DNA of 64,000 nt from Acetatifactor sp. (GTDB lineage Bacteria > Bacillota > Clostridia > Lachnospirales > Lachnospiraceae), in the NCBI GenBank assembly GCA_024695935.1, contig JAILHH010000022.1, forward strand, positions 1 through 64,000, written 5' to 3'. A model generated the notes under the pieces. The model saw only the letters and a list, made by a program, of their open reading frames with translations, did no database searches and had not been told where the DNA came from. The number at the start of each line of letters is the position of its first letter. Within the stretch, counting starts at the first letter, position 1. Shown one piece after another: positions 36,534 through 45,474 of the stretch. The position numbers were made by a program, and so were the translations under genes.

Positions 36534-36643
36534 TTCACACACCATCCTTTCTTTTCAGCATTAAAAGAATAAATATATTTTAATGAAGAAAAGAACAACA
36601 ACCCCAAACTGTCTAAAATAGCCAAGTACAAAGTTCTTTGCGC

Positions 36644-36692
36644 AAAAAAAGGTCCTCCCGGGGTAATATGTCCTCTTCTCCCCTCGACGACC
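36644..36692 (-). promoter_or_regulatory. Terminator-like leader hairpin upstream of the HPr-like gene
   Basis: On the minus strand GGTC...GGGG (36692 inward) pairs with CCCC...GACC and is followed by seven T. It lies about 110 bp upstream of the HPr-like start, in the transcribed leader if the promoter is further upstream. It may be an attenuator or the end of a small RNA. The 342-bp gap 36546-36887 otherwise holds AT-rich sequence and the asnA promoter. Confidence 0.45.
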
Positions 36693-36810
36693 AAGATTTA
36701 ATATACAATAACTTTTCTTTTTTGTAAAGCACGAATATTCGATAATAACGATGCTTAAAATTAAGCAGATTTTAAGGGGTTTTATTTTTGCTTTTACCCC
36801 TAAATTTTAC

Positions 36811-36839
36811 TTGCCAAATCATTGCAAATGCCGTTAAAT
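36811..36839 (+). promoter_or_regulatory. Likely asnA promoter
   Basis: TTGCCA (36811-36816) and TTAAAT (36834-36839) are separated by 17 bp and lie 48 bp before the asnA ATG. The ribosome site AAGGAATGG follows. Confidence 0.45.
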
Positions 36840-36887
36840 AGTATAGGAAGTAAATTAATATTCTTTGATAAGGAATGGTAAAAATAA

Positions 36888-37898
36888 ATGATAACCAATG
36901 GATTGCCCAAGGATTATAAATCTGAGCTCAATCTTCACGAGACTCAGGTAGCCATCAAAATGGTTAAAGACGTATTTCAGTCACTTTTGTCTGAGAGACT
37001 CAACCTCCTCAGAGTATCCGCACCTCTTTTCGTTGATCCCGCATCGGGTCTCAACGATAACTTAAACGGTGTTGAGAGACCTGTTGCCTTTGATATTCCT
37101 CATCAGAACAACAGACAGGCAGAGGTTGTCCACTCACTCGCAAAATGGAAGAGATATGCACTGAAAAAATACGGATTCAGAACCGGCGAGGGTCTTTACA
37201 CAGATATGTCAGCCATCAGACGTGATGAAGAGGTCGACAATATCCACTCCATCTATGTGGATCAGTGGGACTGGGAAAAGATCATTGACAAGCAGGACAG
37301 AAATATCGAGTTTTTGAAGGAAACAGTAAAGACTGTTTACAAAGTACTCAGAAAGACCGAAAAATACATGGCCATCAATTATGATTATATCGAGGAGATC
37401 CTTCCTCATGATATTTTCTTTGTGACCACAGAGGAATTGGAGGAAATGTTCCCTGACAACACTCCCAAGGAGAGGGAATACTTTATTGCAAAAGCAAAGG
37501 GCGCTGTCTGCATCATGAAGATAGGCGACAAACTTGGAAACGGAAAGCCTCACGACGGACGTGCTCCCGACTATGACGATTGGGGACTCAATTGCGACAT
37601 CTTCGTATACTACCCCGTTTTGGACATTGCTCTGGAACTTTCCAGCATGGGTATCAGAGTTGACAAAAAAGCTCTGTTAGAGCAGCTCGACAAGGCAGGA
37701 TGCCCCGAGAGAGCATCACTTCCTTTCCACAAGGCAGTTATTGAAGAGGAACTTCCATTCACCATCGGTGGCGGTATCGGTCAGTCCAGGATATGTATGT
37801 TCTTCCTGAGAAAAGCTCACATCGGCGAGGTTCAGTCCTCCCTGTGGCCCGACGAAGTCATGGAACTTGCTGAGAAAAAAGGCCTTCAGTTACTGTAA
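36888..37898 (+). CDS. asnA: Aspartate--ammonia ligase
   Basis: This 336-residue cytoplasmic enzyme makes asparagine from aspartate, ammonia and ATP. It has a class II aminoacyl-tRNA synthetase-like fold. Family motifs are LNLLRVSAPLFVDPASGLND, then GVERPVAFDI, HSLAKWKRYAL, YTDMSAIRRDE, VDQWDWEK and, near the end, TIGGGIGQSRICMF. Length and start are normal. It is flanked by a promoter-like element and a strong bidirectional terminator, so it is a single-gene unit. It is one of few plus-strand genes here. Confidence 0.97.
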   Translation: MITNGLPKDYKSELNLHETQVAIKMVKDVFQSLLSERLNLLRVSAPLFVDPASGLNDNLNGVERPVAFDIPHQNNRQAEVVHSLAKWKRYALKKYGFRTGEGLYTDMSAIRRDEEVDNIHSIYVDQWDWEKIIDKQDRNIEFLKETVKTVYKVLRKTEKYMAINYDYIEEILPHDIFFVTTEELEEMFPDNTPKEREYFIAKAKGAVCIMKIGDKLGNGKPHDGRAPDYDDWGLNCDIFVYYPVLDIALELSSMGIRVDKKALLEQLDKAGCPERASLPFHKAVIEEELPFTIGGGIGQSRICMFFLRKAHIGEVQSSLWPDEVMELAEKKGLQLL

Positions 37899-37932
37899 TT
37901 TTTTCAATTACATAAAACTTATTCTTGAATAC

Positions 37933-37966
37933 AAAAGAGGGAACTTCATTTGAAGTTCCCTCTTTT
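37933..37966. terminator. Bidirectional terminator between asnA and the AIM24-like gene
   Basis: Perfect 16-bp arms (37933-37948 and 37951-37966) read AAAAGAGGGAACTTCA and complement. They provide A/T tracts on both sides for the two convergent genes. Confidence 0.9.
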
Positions 37967-37976
37967 ATGAATTACT

Positions 37977-38774
37977 CTATTTACTTAATGGTTTTCTTAT
38001 AAATGGATTTTGAGCCACAGGAGCAATCAATACTCTTCCTGTCCCTCGATATACATTTACAAGTCCTTCACCTGATGCTGCAGATCCGATAAGTGTTTTG
38101 GTAGTTCTTTCAACTGTAAACTGCAATGTGTCAGACCAAGCTATTGCCATACTACCGTCGATTTTTACAACATCATCATCCAAATCAACTACTATCAATT
38201 CTTCTTTTGGAACTGGACTTTCCAACACTACTACTCCCTCACCCTGTAAGGATGTATTAAAAAGCCCCTCTCCTCCAAGGGCTGCAGAGGATAAAGTATT
38301 TCTCATTGATACGGACATGCCAACACTACCTTCACATGCCAAGAATAATCCATCCTCTATCACCATTTTTCCATTCCAATCACCCAAACTCTCCATAATG
38401 ATATACTTATATGTGGGTTCTAAAACTAACAGCCCTTTGCCTGTGTATTTAGGTTTAATTGCTGTTTCGCCGGTAACTTTACTTCCGACAAATTTTTTCA
38501 TTAAATCGCCAACGCCATTTACATTTGTGGATGCAACCACATCTCCAATCATCATCTGCATAGTGCCGGATTGAATCGTTACAGCATTTCCTTGCAAATT
38601 AGCGATTACTTGACGTTTTCTGATGTTCATCTGAGATGCAAAATACGCAGATTGCGCCTTTTCCTGTTCGACCGAAATATCTTTCTCATATTCTAAAACG
38701 GAAAAAATCCCTGCTTTATCAACTATTTTATGTGTTTCGGTTGATTCAAATAGATTTGTGTTAATCATAGTCAT
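37977..38774 (-). CDS. AIM24-family protein
   Basis: This 265-residue protein matches the AIM24 (DUF124-like) family of beta-roll proteins. Repeating Gly-rich beta strands are visible in NAVTIQSGTMQMMIGDV, GEGLFNTSLQGEGVVVLESP and SGEGLVNVYRGTGRVLIAP. The N-terminal 55 residues are a charged, helical extension. The molecular role is not known; bacterial members have been linked to membrane or stress contexts only loosely. It converges with asnA across a shared terminator. Base composition is more AT-rich than in the mannan locus. Confidence 0.8.
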   Translation of the reverse strand: MTMINTNLFESTETHKIVDKAGIFSVLEYEKDISVEQEKAQSAYFASQMNIRKRQVIANLQGNAVTIQSGTMQMMIGDVVASTNVNGVGDLMKKFVGSKVTGETAIKPKYTGKGLLVLEPTYKYIIMESLGDWNGKMVIEDGLFLACEGSVGMSVSMRNTLSSAALGGEGLFNTSLQGEGVVVLESPVPKEELIVVDLDDDVVKIDGSMAIAWSDTLQFTVERTTKTLIGSAASGEGLVNVYRGTGRVLIAPVAQNPFIRKPLSK

Positions 38775-38850
38775 TCACCGCAGAACTCAGATTATCAAAC
38801 CAATAACTAATCTGAATCGATATTCCTTTCTAAGTTTCCATTATTGTTAT

Positions 38851-39768
38851 CTATTGTATTTTGCTCATCTTGTTTAATATACGGACCTCTGCGTCCATAT
38901 AATAAGCCCAATCGTCATAGGAAAAATCTTCTTCCGATAAGTCTGATGTTTCATCTAAATATTCAGCATATTCCAACATTAACTCCGAATACTTCGCCAA
39001 CGATGTCAGATCAGACGCATCATAACTGATCATAAAGTCAATGTATTTGTTCATAAACTCTTCATATTCATCAACCCATTCTCTAAATTCATCATCATTC
39101 TTTTGATCAGATTTTGATGATTCAGCAGAAGCTTTTGTAACTTCTTCGGATTCAGCCTCAGCAAGTGTTTCTGCTTCACTAGCCCTATCGTTTATTTCAT
39201 CAACATCATCCGCTAGATTTTCTTCTTCAACATATTCATCTTCAAATTCATCATCATAGACCTCTGAAACATCCTCTTCAGCAACATCATTGTATTTTGT
39301 CAGATGAGTTATCTGAATATTCATCTCTTTTTCATCATCATCATAAAATATCGAAAGATCATTTCCTTCTCCATCCATAGCATAATAATAGGAACTACCT
39401 CCATTGTAGTCTACCGTGAAACCTTTTTCTTTACATTTTTCTACGTAACTGCTGAAATGTTCAGGTCTTATATCATATAGTTTTATCGAAAAATAGTCTT
39501 GTGAGTCATAATCAATCTCACCATATTTAGCTTTTGGATCTGGTAATAAAATTGCTATTCCGGTATCCGGCCATTTATATGTTACTTTTTTTGCTTTATT
39601 TTCTTTTATTTTTCCCGAAATTGAAGAAATAATCGCTAATACGACTATGACTCCTAAAACTATCAACCATGTGTGCTTCTTGTTCTTTCTTCCACACTGT
39701 GGGCATGTTTTAGCACTTTTATCAATTTCAGCACCACAGCCTTTACATCTAATCATTCTAGCCATTTT
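38851..39768 (-). CDS. Zinc-ribbon membrane protein (DUF6591-like)
   Basis: This 305-residue protein starts with a zinc ribbon, C-x2-C-x10-C-x2-C in IRCKGCGAEIDKSAKTCPQC, followed by a transmembrane helix (about 34-54). The outside or distal part has a compact domain around WPDTGIAILLPDP that resembles DUF6591, a long acidic Glu/Asp/Ser-rich linker, and a C-terminal helical segment (FMNKYIDFMISYDASD...). Start 39768 is decided by GGAGG eight bases upstream; the longer frame lacks one. The function is unknown. It is divergent from an XRE regulator gene across a 180-bp AT-rich gap. Confidence 0.8.
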   Translation of the reverse strand, partial: KMARMIRCKGCGAEIDKSAKTCPQCGRKNKKHTWLIVLGVIVVLAIISSISGKIKENKAKKVTYKWPDTGIAILLPDPKAKYGEIDYDSQDYFSIKLYDIRPEHFSSYVEKCKEKGFTVDYNGGSSYYYAMDGEGNDLSIFYDDDEKEMNIQITHLTKYNDVAEEDVSEVYDDEFEDEYVEEENLADDVDEINDRASEAETLAEAESEEVTKASAESSKSDQKNDDEFREWVDEYEEFMNKYIDFMISYDASDLTSLAKYSELMLEYAEYLDETSDLSEEDFSYDDWAYYMDAEVRILNKMSKIQ

Positions 39769-39948
39769 TGTCCCTCCTTCAGTAGAAAATGCATATACAT
39801 TTTTTAAAACGACTTGTATATACAATTCATCGTTTAGATGTATATTTTAACATAATATAGTTGTTATATCAACTATTATCACTATTTTAAAACGGCTAAT
39901 TTAAAAATTACATCTTTTAAAATATGTCATAGAAGGATGGTATACAAA

Positions 39949-40263
39949 ATGGATTCTATGGATGAATATGTGCGTAACAGAATAACTCAGCTTAGACTAA
40001 ACAAGGGAATTTCAGAATACCAACTCAGTTATGATTTAGGTCATAGTCGAGGATATATAAACAATATCACCTCAGGTAAATCTTTACCTTCAATGAGCGA
40101 ATTTTTCTCACTGTGTGACTACTTCGAAATCACACCTACGGATTTTTTCGATACAAAACATAATTTTCCTGAATTACTAACGAAGGCAATCGATGAAATT
40201 AAAGATTTAAATGATGAAGACATGTTACTTATCTTGACAATTATAAAAAGATTGAAAAAATAA
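39949..40263 (+). CDS. XRE-family transcriptional regulator
   Basis: This protein of about 104 residues has a Cro/CI-type helix-turn-helix (residues about 6-62): ITQLRLNKGISEYQLSYDLG, then SRGYINNITSGKSLPSM. A short C-terminal helical tail follows (ELLTKAIDEIKDLNDED). The first ATG of the frame (39937) overlaps the ribosome site AAGGA, so 39949 is preferred. It is divergent from the zinc-ribbon gene and may regulate it; that is inferred only from position. Confidence 0.88.
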   Translation: MDSMDEYVRNRITQLRLNKGISEYQLSYDLGHSRGYINNITSGKSLPSMSEFFSLCDYFEITPTDFFDTKHNFPELLTKAIDEIKDLNDEDMLLILTIIKRLKK

Positions 40264-40305
40264 TTATTATTTATTTCAAGAATTGATTCTCTAATATTTA
40301 CAATA

Positions 40306-40334
40306 AGACCTCAGGCCAAAGCCTGAGGTCTTTA
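40306..40334. terminator. Bidirectional terminator after the XRE gene
   Basis: Perfect 11-bp arms AGACCTCAGGC (40306-40316) and complement (40321-40331) with a CAAA loop lie between two convergent genes. Confidence 0.8.
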
Positions 40335-40360
40335 GTCACTAATTCTCTATATACAACATT

Positions 40361-42187
40361 CTACATTTTCGATATAAAGACACTGAATTTCTCATTCTCA
40401 AAAGCCTTTTCGTACCTGTTTTTTTCCATAAATTCTCTTATGGTCATATACTTTTCATATTTCAATAATTTCTTTTGATTGTCAGTAAAGGCTTCCGCTC
40501 CGGCATTTAAAGCAGCCTCTTCATACTCATCCGTCACATCTCTGCCAAAGATCACCACAGGTTTACCGTCAATGTTATCAAGTGCCCCCTGAAGAACGGA
40601 TATTTTGTATGACTCCAGGTCGCTCCAGCTGTTAAATGCGGCAGGCATCTCCAGATAAAAAGACATGGACGGGATATCACCGTATAGGATGACTTCCCTG
40701 CCTGTGAGGTTATTTTCGTATACAAATTCGCTTATATCATCGATGGCCTTCGCTCTCTCGGGGGACATTTTTACCCCCTTTAAAACCCTGTTGACAGTGG
40801 TTTTAGCGGAAGTATCCTTCACCCCCGTTGCCTCTGCAAAAGTAAATTCCAGGCCAAATACAAAGAACTGCACGAAGCATAGGAGTAAAAACACGCCCGT
40901 AAATACCTTCAGGCTGTTAAAGGGAATATTAAATTTAAACTCCTTTATCTCAAGGGGCTTGATATCTTTAAGTCTGTACAGGAAATAAAGTAACAGCACT
41001 GCTCCGAGGAAAAGATTGTTAAATGAAGGAAACAGTCCGTTGTTACTTCCTATTGAAGTCACAAAGACTTCCAAAAATACCAGCATGGCGATGAGTCTCT
41101 CGCCCTTTGAGGTCTTTGGGCTTATTGACATCAAGAACAAAACTGCCAAAGTGAGTATCAGAAAGCTGGTTGCAGGCAGTATCATCGGATCATAGGAGCG
41201 ATAATTCAAGGATGTGTATCCCCTTAATATCAAAAAACCGGTCATTGCCAAAGCCCAAAATGCCGAAGTACATACTGCTGCCTTCGACGCCCACTTTTTT
41301 GACTTGAAGGTATACATCACAAAGCACTCTGATACAATACCTGCAAACAAAAATACAAGCATTCTGTTGATCCAGTAGATATTGTCGATATAGCCCCTGA
41401 ACATCTTAAAGAGCATTCCCTGAGGGGTATAGTCCTTTGCGGTATCAGTCATTCCAAGAAGCCTTGTGATGGCCTCTATATAAGTTCCAAAGCCGTACTT
41501 GATCTGAATAAACAAAAATACTAATGCCAATGTGGCAAGATATCCAAAAAGGCAAAAAAGCGTCCTTGAAACAGTTCTCTTAAACGCACCCTTTTGGGAC
41601 GGATCCTCGATCTTTTCAAAAACTCCGATTCCCCAGACAGCCACTATAAGTATCGCCTCCGGAAGGTTTGAAAACCTGACAAAAATATTGGCGCCAAGCA
41701 CCGCTCCCGCCAAAAAGAGCATCAGATTCTTCTCTTCCATGATGCCTTTATATACAAGTATCACCGTGATGGTCAAAAATAGATACGTGAGATAATTGTA
41801 AAGATCCGCCGTAGGGCACCAGCAAAGGCTCTCTGCTATGATAAGTCCGATAAATGCGATCCCTGCCGGAATATTAAGCTTTTTTGTGGCAAATCTGTAG
41901 ACAAGAAAAGCCATAAGGCTCACGCTGAGTGCAGTATATGCATTCAAACCGATAAAACTTGAACCAAATGGAAACTTTGACAACAGATTTCCGCAGGCAT
42001 TTGCAAAATAAGTCGAAAAATACCACATGGCATCCACGTGTTCCCGGGAAAAATACTTAAAATTCGCCATGCTGTAGCCAGTATCCTGCAGATCGATCCC
42101 TATATTTATATGTCTCAACGGGTATAATACCAATATCAAAAGCAGAAATATATCAAACTTTTTGACAGATATCTTTTTCTCATTCAT
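40361..42187 (-). CDS. Polytopic membrane protein, possibly GT-C-type glycosyltransferase
   Basis: This 608-residue protein has around 11-13 hydrophobic segments followed by a soluble C-terminal domain of about 120 residues. I do not recognise a named family. The first extracytoplasmic loop has a conserved-looking acidic motif (IGIDLQDTGYSMANF), as in GT-C lipid-linked-sugar glycosyltransferases, so a cell-envelope sugar-transfer role is a reasonable guess. Start 42187 (ATG preceded by GGAGAG) was chosen over the longer frame, which would lie inside the acyltransferase gene. It overlaps the acyltransferase stop by 8 bp (ATGAATGA), so the two are coupled and probably act together on a surface polymer. 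Confidence 0.65.
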   Translation of the reverse strand: MNEKKISVKKFDIFLLLILVLYPLRHINIGIDLQDTGYSMANFKYFSREHVDAMWYFSTYFANACGNLLSKFPFGSSFIGLNAYTALSVSLMAFLVYRFATKKLNIPAGIAFIGLIIAESLCWCPTADLYNYLTYLFLTITVILVYKGIMEEKNLMLFLAGAVLGANIFVRFSNLPEAILIVAVWGIGVFEKIEDPSQKGAFKRTVSRTLFCLFGYLATLALVFLFIQIKYGFGTYIEAITRLLGMTDTAKDYTPQGMLFKMFRGYIDNIYWINRMLVFLFAGIVSECFVMYTFKSKKWASKAAVCTSAFWALAMTGFLILRGYTSLNYRSYDPMILPATSFLILTLAVLFLMSISPKTSKGERLIAMLVFLEVFVTSIGSNNGLFPSFNNLFLGAVLLLYFLYRLKDIKPLEIKEFKFNIPFNSLKVFTGVFLLLCFVQFFVFGLEFTFAEATGVKDTSAKTTVNRVLKGVKMSPERAKAIDDISEFVYENNLTGREVILYGDIPSMSFYLEMPAAFNSWSDLESYKISVLQGALDNIDGKPVVIFGRDVTDEYEEAALNAGAEAFTDNQKKLLKYEKYMTIREFMEKNRYEKAFENEKFSVFISKM

Positions 42188-43310
42188 CTTTTGTCTCTCC
42201 AAAACCTTCATCGATCCGCAAAATAGTTTTATATGTCTTGTCATAAATTCCGATATGTAAAAGCGCTCTGTGGATCCAGCCAAAAATCTTGCTTCTTAAC
42301 CAGTCAAAGCATACTCCCATCACAAACAGGACCAAAACTGCGATCAGCATAAACAATATGAGATTAGCGGGATTTGTGACCCTGTAAGCAAAAAGTCTCA
42401 TCTGCCAGCCGTATCTGACACCAAGATTTTCGTGGAAAAGATATACTCCCAGAGAATAGGGTGCAATCCGTGAGATACAGTCACCCACTTTTTCATTAAT
42501 GGTCATATTTTGGAAAATACCGAAAAGTCCGATGGTTGCAGTCACCACCAGAAAATGATTGTATTCATACATATATGAAGTGATAAATGACAGACTTCCT
42601 GTCCTTAGGTTTACTGCCCTGAAAATAAAGGCCTCCGCCAGTATAAGTACCACGCTTCCAAGATAGATAATAACGCTCTTTTTCATGGTATTAATGCTCT
42701 TTAAGCCAAAACGCCTTATGTAGGCACCCACCAAAAACATGCAAAAATACCACAGGGCATCATATCCCTTTGCATCCGATTCAAGTCTGAAGGGCACAAT
42801 AGTCTTAAACACCGAAAACAGGATAAGAATCACCCATATAGCCACCTGAAAATGCTTCTTATCCATTTTTTTGACAGTGGGAAGAATAAACGGCAGCATG
42901 GCAAAGGAGATCACATATGCCGACATGAACCAGTAATGAGTCATTGTTATCGGAAACATAATGGTCAGACAGTAATGAAGATCAAAATCTGCCTCTCTGA
43001 GCATGCCAAGAAGGGGGCCGACCAAGCCAAAAGCCACGGAAAAAGACCACACCTGAAGCACAAGCCCGATAAGTTTTCTGAGCTTAAAGTTTGACTCCAC
43101 GAGAAAATACCCGCTAAGGAGCATATAAGAATTTACCGCCACAATGGCAAATGTCTCAAGTATCCTTGCAGTTACAGCCACCGCAGTAAGATCCGGTGTA
43201 TTCACAGGCTGAAGGATATCTCCTTTTCCCAGATAGTGAAGCACCACCACAAACATCATGGACACACATCTGTACAGATCCATGTTTGACATTCTCTTGG
43301 TCTTTTCCAT
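42180..43310 (-). CDS. Acyltransferase 3 (OafA-type) membrane protein
   Basis: This 376-residue protein has about ten transmembrane helices and belongs to the acyltransferase 3 family, which transfers acetyl or similar groups to extracellular sugars. The N-terminal RMSNMDLYRCVSMMFVVVLHY contains the Arg and His typical of the first helix. NSYMLLSGYFLVESNF and HYWFMSAYV are further family features. The substrate is unknown. It overlaps the next membrane protein gene by 8 bp, in one operon that also seems to follow the HAD-CPBP gene. Confidence 0.88.
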   Translation of the reverse strand: MEKTKRMSNMDLYRCVSMMFVVVLHYLGKGDILQPVNTPDLTAVAVTARILETFAIVAVNSYMLLSGYFLVESNFKLRKLIGLVLQVWSFSVAFGLVGPLLGMLREADFDLHYCLTIMFPITMTHYWFMSAYVISFAMLPFILPTVKKMDKKHFQVAIWVILILFSVFKTIVPFRLESDAKGYDALWYFCMFLVGAYIRRFGLKSINTMKKSVIIYLGSVVLILAEAFIFRAVNLRTGSLSFITSYMYEYNHFLVVTATIGLFGIFQNMTINEKVGDCISRIAPYSLGVYLFHENLGVRYGWQMRLFAYRVTNPANLILFMLIAVLVLFVMGVCFDWLRSKIFGWIHRALLHIGIYDKTYKTILRIDEGFGETKDE

Positions 43311-43336
43311 AAACTTTTACTCCCACTTATTTTTTA

Positions 43337-44866
43337 TCAAATAACTTTCTTTGTCCTGTAGAGGAAAACGAAGCTTACAACCGCGATCACCGTAAGGACT
43401 ATGGCCACAGGCAGGTTAACAAAGCCACTGCCCTCAGGGAAAACATAGCTTAATGAATATGCAAGGATGTTTGCTCCCATATGTAAGAGCACCGGCACAT
43501 AGAATTTTCCGTAATACTCATAGGCGTAGGCAAAGAGCAGTCCGAAGATAAAACCGTATACCGACTGAATGGCATTTCCGTGATATGTACCAAACAAAAA
43601 TGCGGAGATCAAAACCGCAAAGCTGATACGTCCCATCTTCTTTATATAATTATAGACCACTCCTCTGAAAAGAAGTTCCTCACATATCGGAGTCACAAGG
43701 CCAAAACATATTATGCCAATGGGAAAAGCTGCGCCGTACTGCGAAGTACTTACCGACTGAAAAGTCTCGGATGCGGCAGTCAGACCGGTAGTTTCAAAGA
43801 GCATATTAATACCAATAACACCCGTTATTAAAGTGATCACAAAGAGGGCTGCACTAAGCTTTGAGTCCTTTTTTAAATGCAAAAGCCTGTCGCTTTTTGC
43901 AGTCTTTGTGATGGCCACCTTTGCTCTCGGGTATGTGACGATTCCCGCAATAATATAAGAAAGGGCATAGATTATCACAGCGGCATTTCCCTTAAGTCCT
44001 GAGGGAATGCCTGTCGCATCAAATTCAAAGACAGCCTTTTGCAGGCTCTCCGGCAAAGTGGACTGGGCAAAAAGCATGAACATTATGACCGCTATCTGCC
44101 TGATTATCAAAAACATTAAAATGGGGAAAGCTACCAGCCATATCTTTCTTGAAGGGCTTAAGTTTTTCTCTTTTTCGGAGACAGGCTGTTCTGCGGTTTC
44201 CTCCGCTTCCCTCATCAGAAAATCCGAAAGCTTCCGCACATCCGTTACAATGTAATCGGCCTTGGCCTCCTTTAATTCCTCAAGGGAACCGAAGCCGTAG
44301 GTGACACCTACACACTCAACTCCCGCTCTCTTTGCGCCTTCCACATCAAATTTTCTGTCACCCACCATATATACCTCTTCCTTACGGATGGGTTTGTAGT
44401 GGAAAAGCTTATTAAGCGCATCATTTATTATATCTTCTTTTTTAAGCAGAGATCCGTCTGGCTCACTTCCGGATATCACTTCAAAATACTGAGTTATATG
44501 AAAATAATCCAGAATATCCTGACAAAAAGCCCTGGGCTTTCCGCTGGCAACCGCCAGATGGAAACCGTTATCTTTTAAGCGCTTAAGCATCAAAGCCATG
44601 CCGTCGTAGAGCTTGTTTTCATATTTTCCGGTTTCGTTGTATCTCTCTCTGTAATATTTTACGGCGGAAGCTGTCTGCTCCTCGTTTAATCCATAAAACT
44701 CCGGGAAACTCTCTGTTATGGGCGGTCCTATGAAAACCTTCAGTTTATCAAGGTCATTTTCCTCTATCCCAACCTTTGAGAGGGCATACTGCACACTTTT
44801 TGTGATTCCTTCCGCAGAATCGGAAATCGTTCCGTCCAAGTCAAACAAAATATATTTTTTCATCAA
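43337..44866 (-). CDS. Fusion: HAD phosphatase + CPBP intramembrane protease
   Basis: Two domains are joined in this 509-residue protein. Residues 1-215 are a HAD hydrolase of the phosphoglycolate phosphatase (Gph/PgpP-like) type: the nucleophile motif ILFDLDGTISDS, then AVASGKPRAF, Lys and VYMVGDRKFDVEGAKRAG. Residues about 235-509 are a membrane domain of the CPBP (CaaX protease/bacteriocin-processing) family with the motifs CEELLFRGVVYNYI and FGTYHGNAIQSVYGF, plus about eight hydrophobic segments. Each domain has its catalytic residues. There is no internal stop or frameshift. The combined role is unknown. It is downstream of greA by 62 bp and upstream of the acyltransferase. Confidence 0.88.
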   Translation of the reverse strand: MMKKYILFDLDGTISDSAEGITKSVQYALSKVGIEENDLDKLKVFIGPPITESFPEFYGLNEEQTASAVKYYRERYNETGKYENKLYDGMALMLKRLKDNGFHLAVASGKPRAFCQDILDYFHITQYFEVISGSEPDGSLLKKEDIINDALNKLFHYKPIRKEEVYMVGDRKFDVEGAKRAGVECVGVTYGFGSLEELKEAKADYIVTDVRKLSDFLMREAEETAEQPVSEKEKNLSPSRKIWLVAFPILMFLIIRQIAVIMFMLFAQSTLPESLQKAVFEFDATGIPSGLKGNAAVIIYALSYIIAGIVTYPRAKVAITKTAKSDRLLHLKKDSKLSAALFVITLITGVIGINMLFETTGLTAASETFQSVSTSQYGAAFPIGIICFGLVTPICEELLFRGVVYNYIKKMGRISFAVLISAFLFGTYHGNAIQSVYGFIFGLLFAYAYEYYGKFYVPVLLHMGANILAYSLSYVFPEGSGFVNLPVAIVLTVIAVVSFVFLYRTKKVI

Positions 44867-44928
44867 TCTACGTAAATCTCCAATCCCTACCCGGGTACTG
44901 CCCCGAATAAATTTAATGTCACACCGGA

Positions 44929-45432
44929 TCAGAAGCTGGCGAGCTTGTCATCCTCGTCTGCAGCTGATTTATCAATCTCAAGTATCTTTACATCATAACC
45001 CACGTTGGCATTAACCTGCACATGAGCGATATCTCCGACTTTCTTTTTTAAAAGTGCCTTGCCAAGAGGTGATTCGTTGGTTATGAGGTTTTCCAGCGAA
45101 TTTGCACGGACCGTGGTAACTATCTTGTAAGTCTCCTCAGTGTTGTCATCTACAAACAGGATCTTTACCGCATTGTTAATGCCCACTTCATCGTCTGCAG
45201 AATCCTCCGGTATCACATTCGCGGTCTTTATCATCCTCTCCAGATATCTGATACGGCTCTCATTCTGGTTTTTGAATTTTTTTGCAGCATAGTACTCAAA
45301 GTTTTCGCTCAGATCTCCCTGGGCTCTTGCTTCCTTTACATCCTCCAGGGCATTTTTTCTGACCACAAGTTTTCTGTATTCGATCTCCTCCTCCATCTTT
45401 TTGATATCGGAAGGTGTTAATTTATCATACAT
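44929..45432 (-). CDS. greA: Transcription elongation factor GreA
   Basis: This 167-residue protein rescues backtracked RNA polymerase by stimulating transcript cleavage. The N-terminal coiled coil (residues 1-78) has the tip acidic motif in AREQGDLSENFEYYAAK-like AQGDLSENFEYYAAKKF, and residues 85-160 form the FKBP-like domain (ITNESPLGKALLKKKVGD). The length is slightly above the usual 158. It lies between the MraY-type gene and the HAD-CPBP fusion, all on the minus strand. Confidence 0.92.
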   Translation of the reverse strand: MYDKLTPSDIKKMEEEIEYRKLVVRKNALEDVKEARAQGDLSENFEYYAAKKFKNQNESRIRYLERMIKTANVIPEDSADDEVGINNAVKILFVDDNTEETYKIVTTVRANSLENLITNESPLGKALLKKKVGDIAHVQVNANVGYDVKILEIDKSAADEDDKLASF

Positions 45433-45474
45433 TTACGTCACCAAACCTTTCACAAGCATTCGTAATCCTTATTT

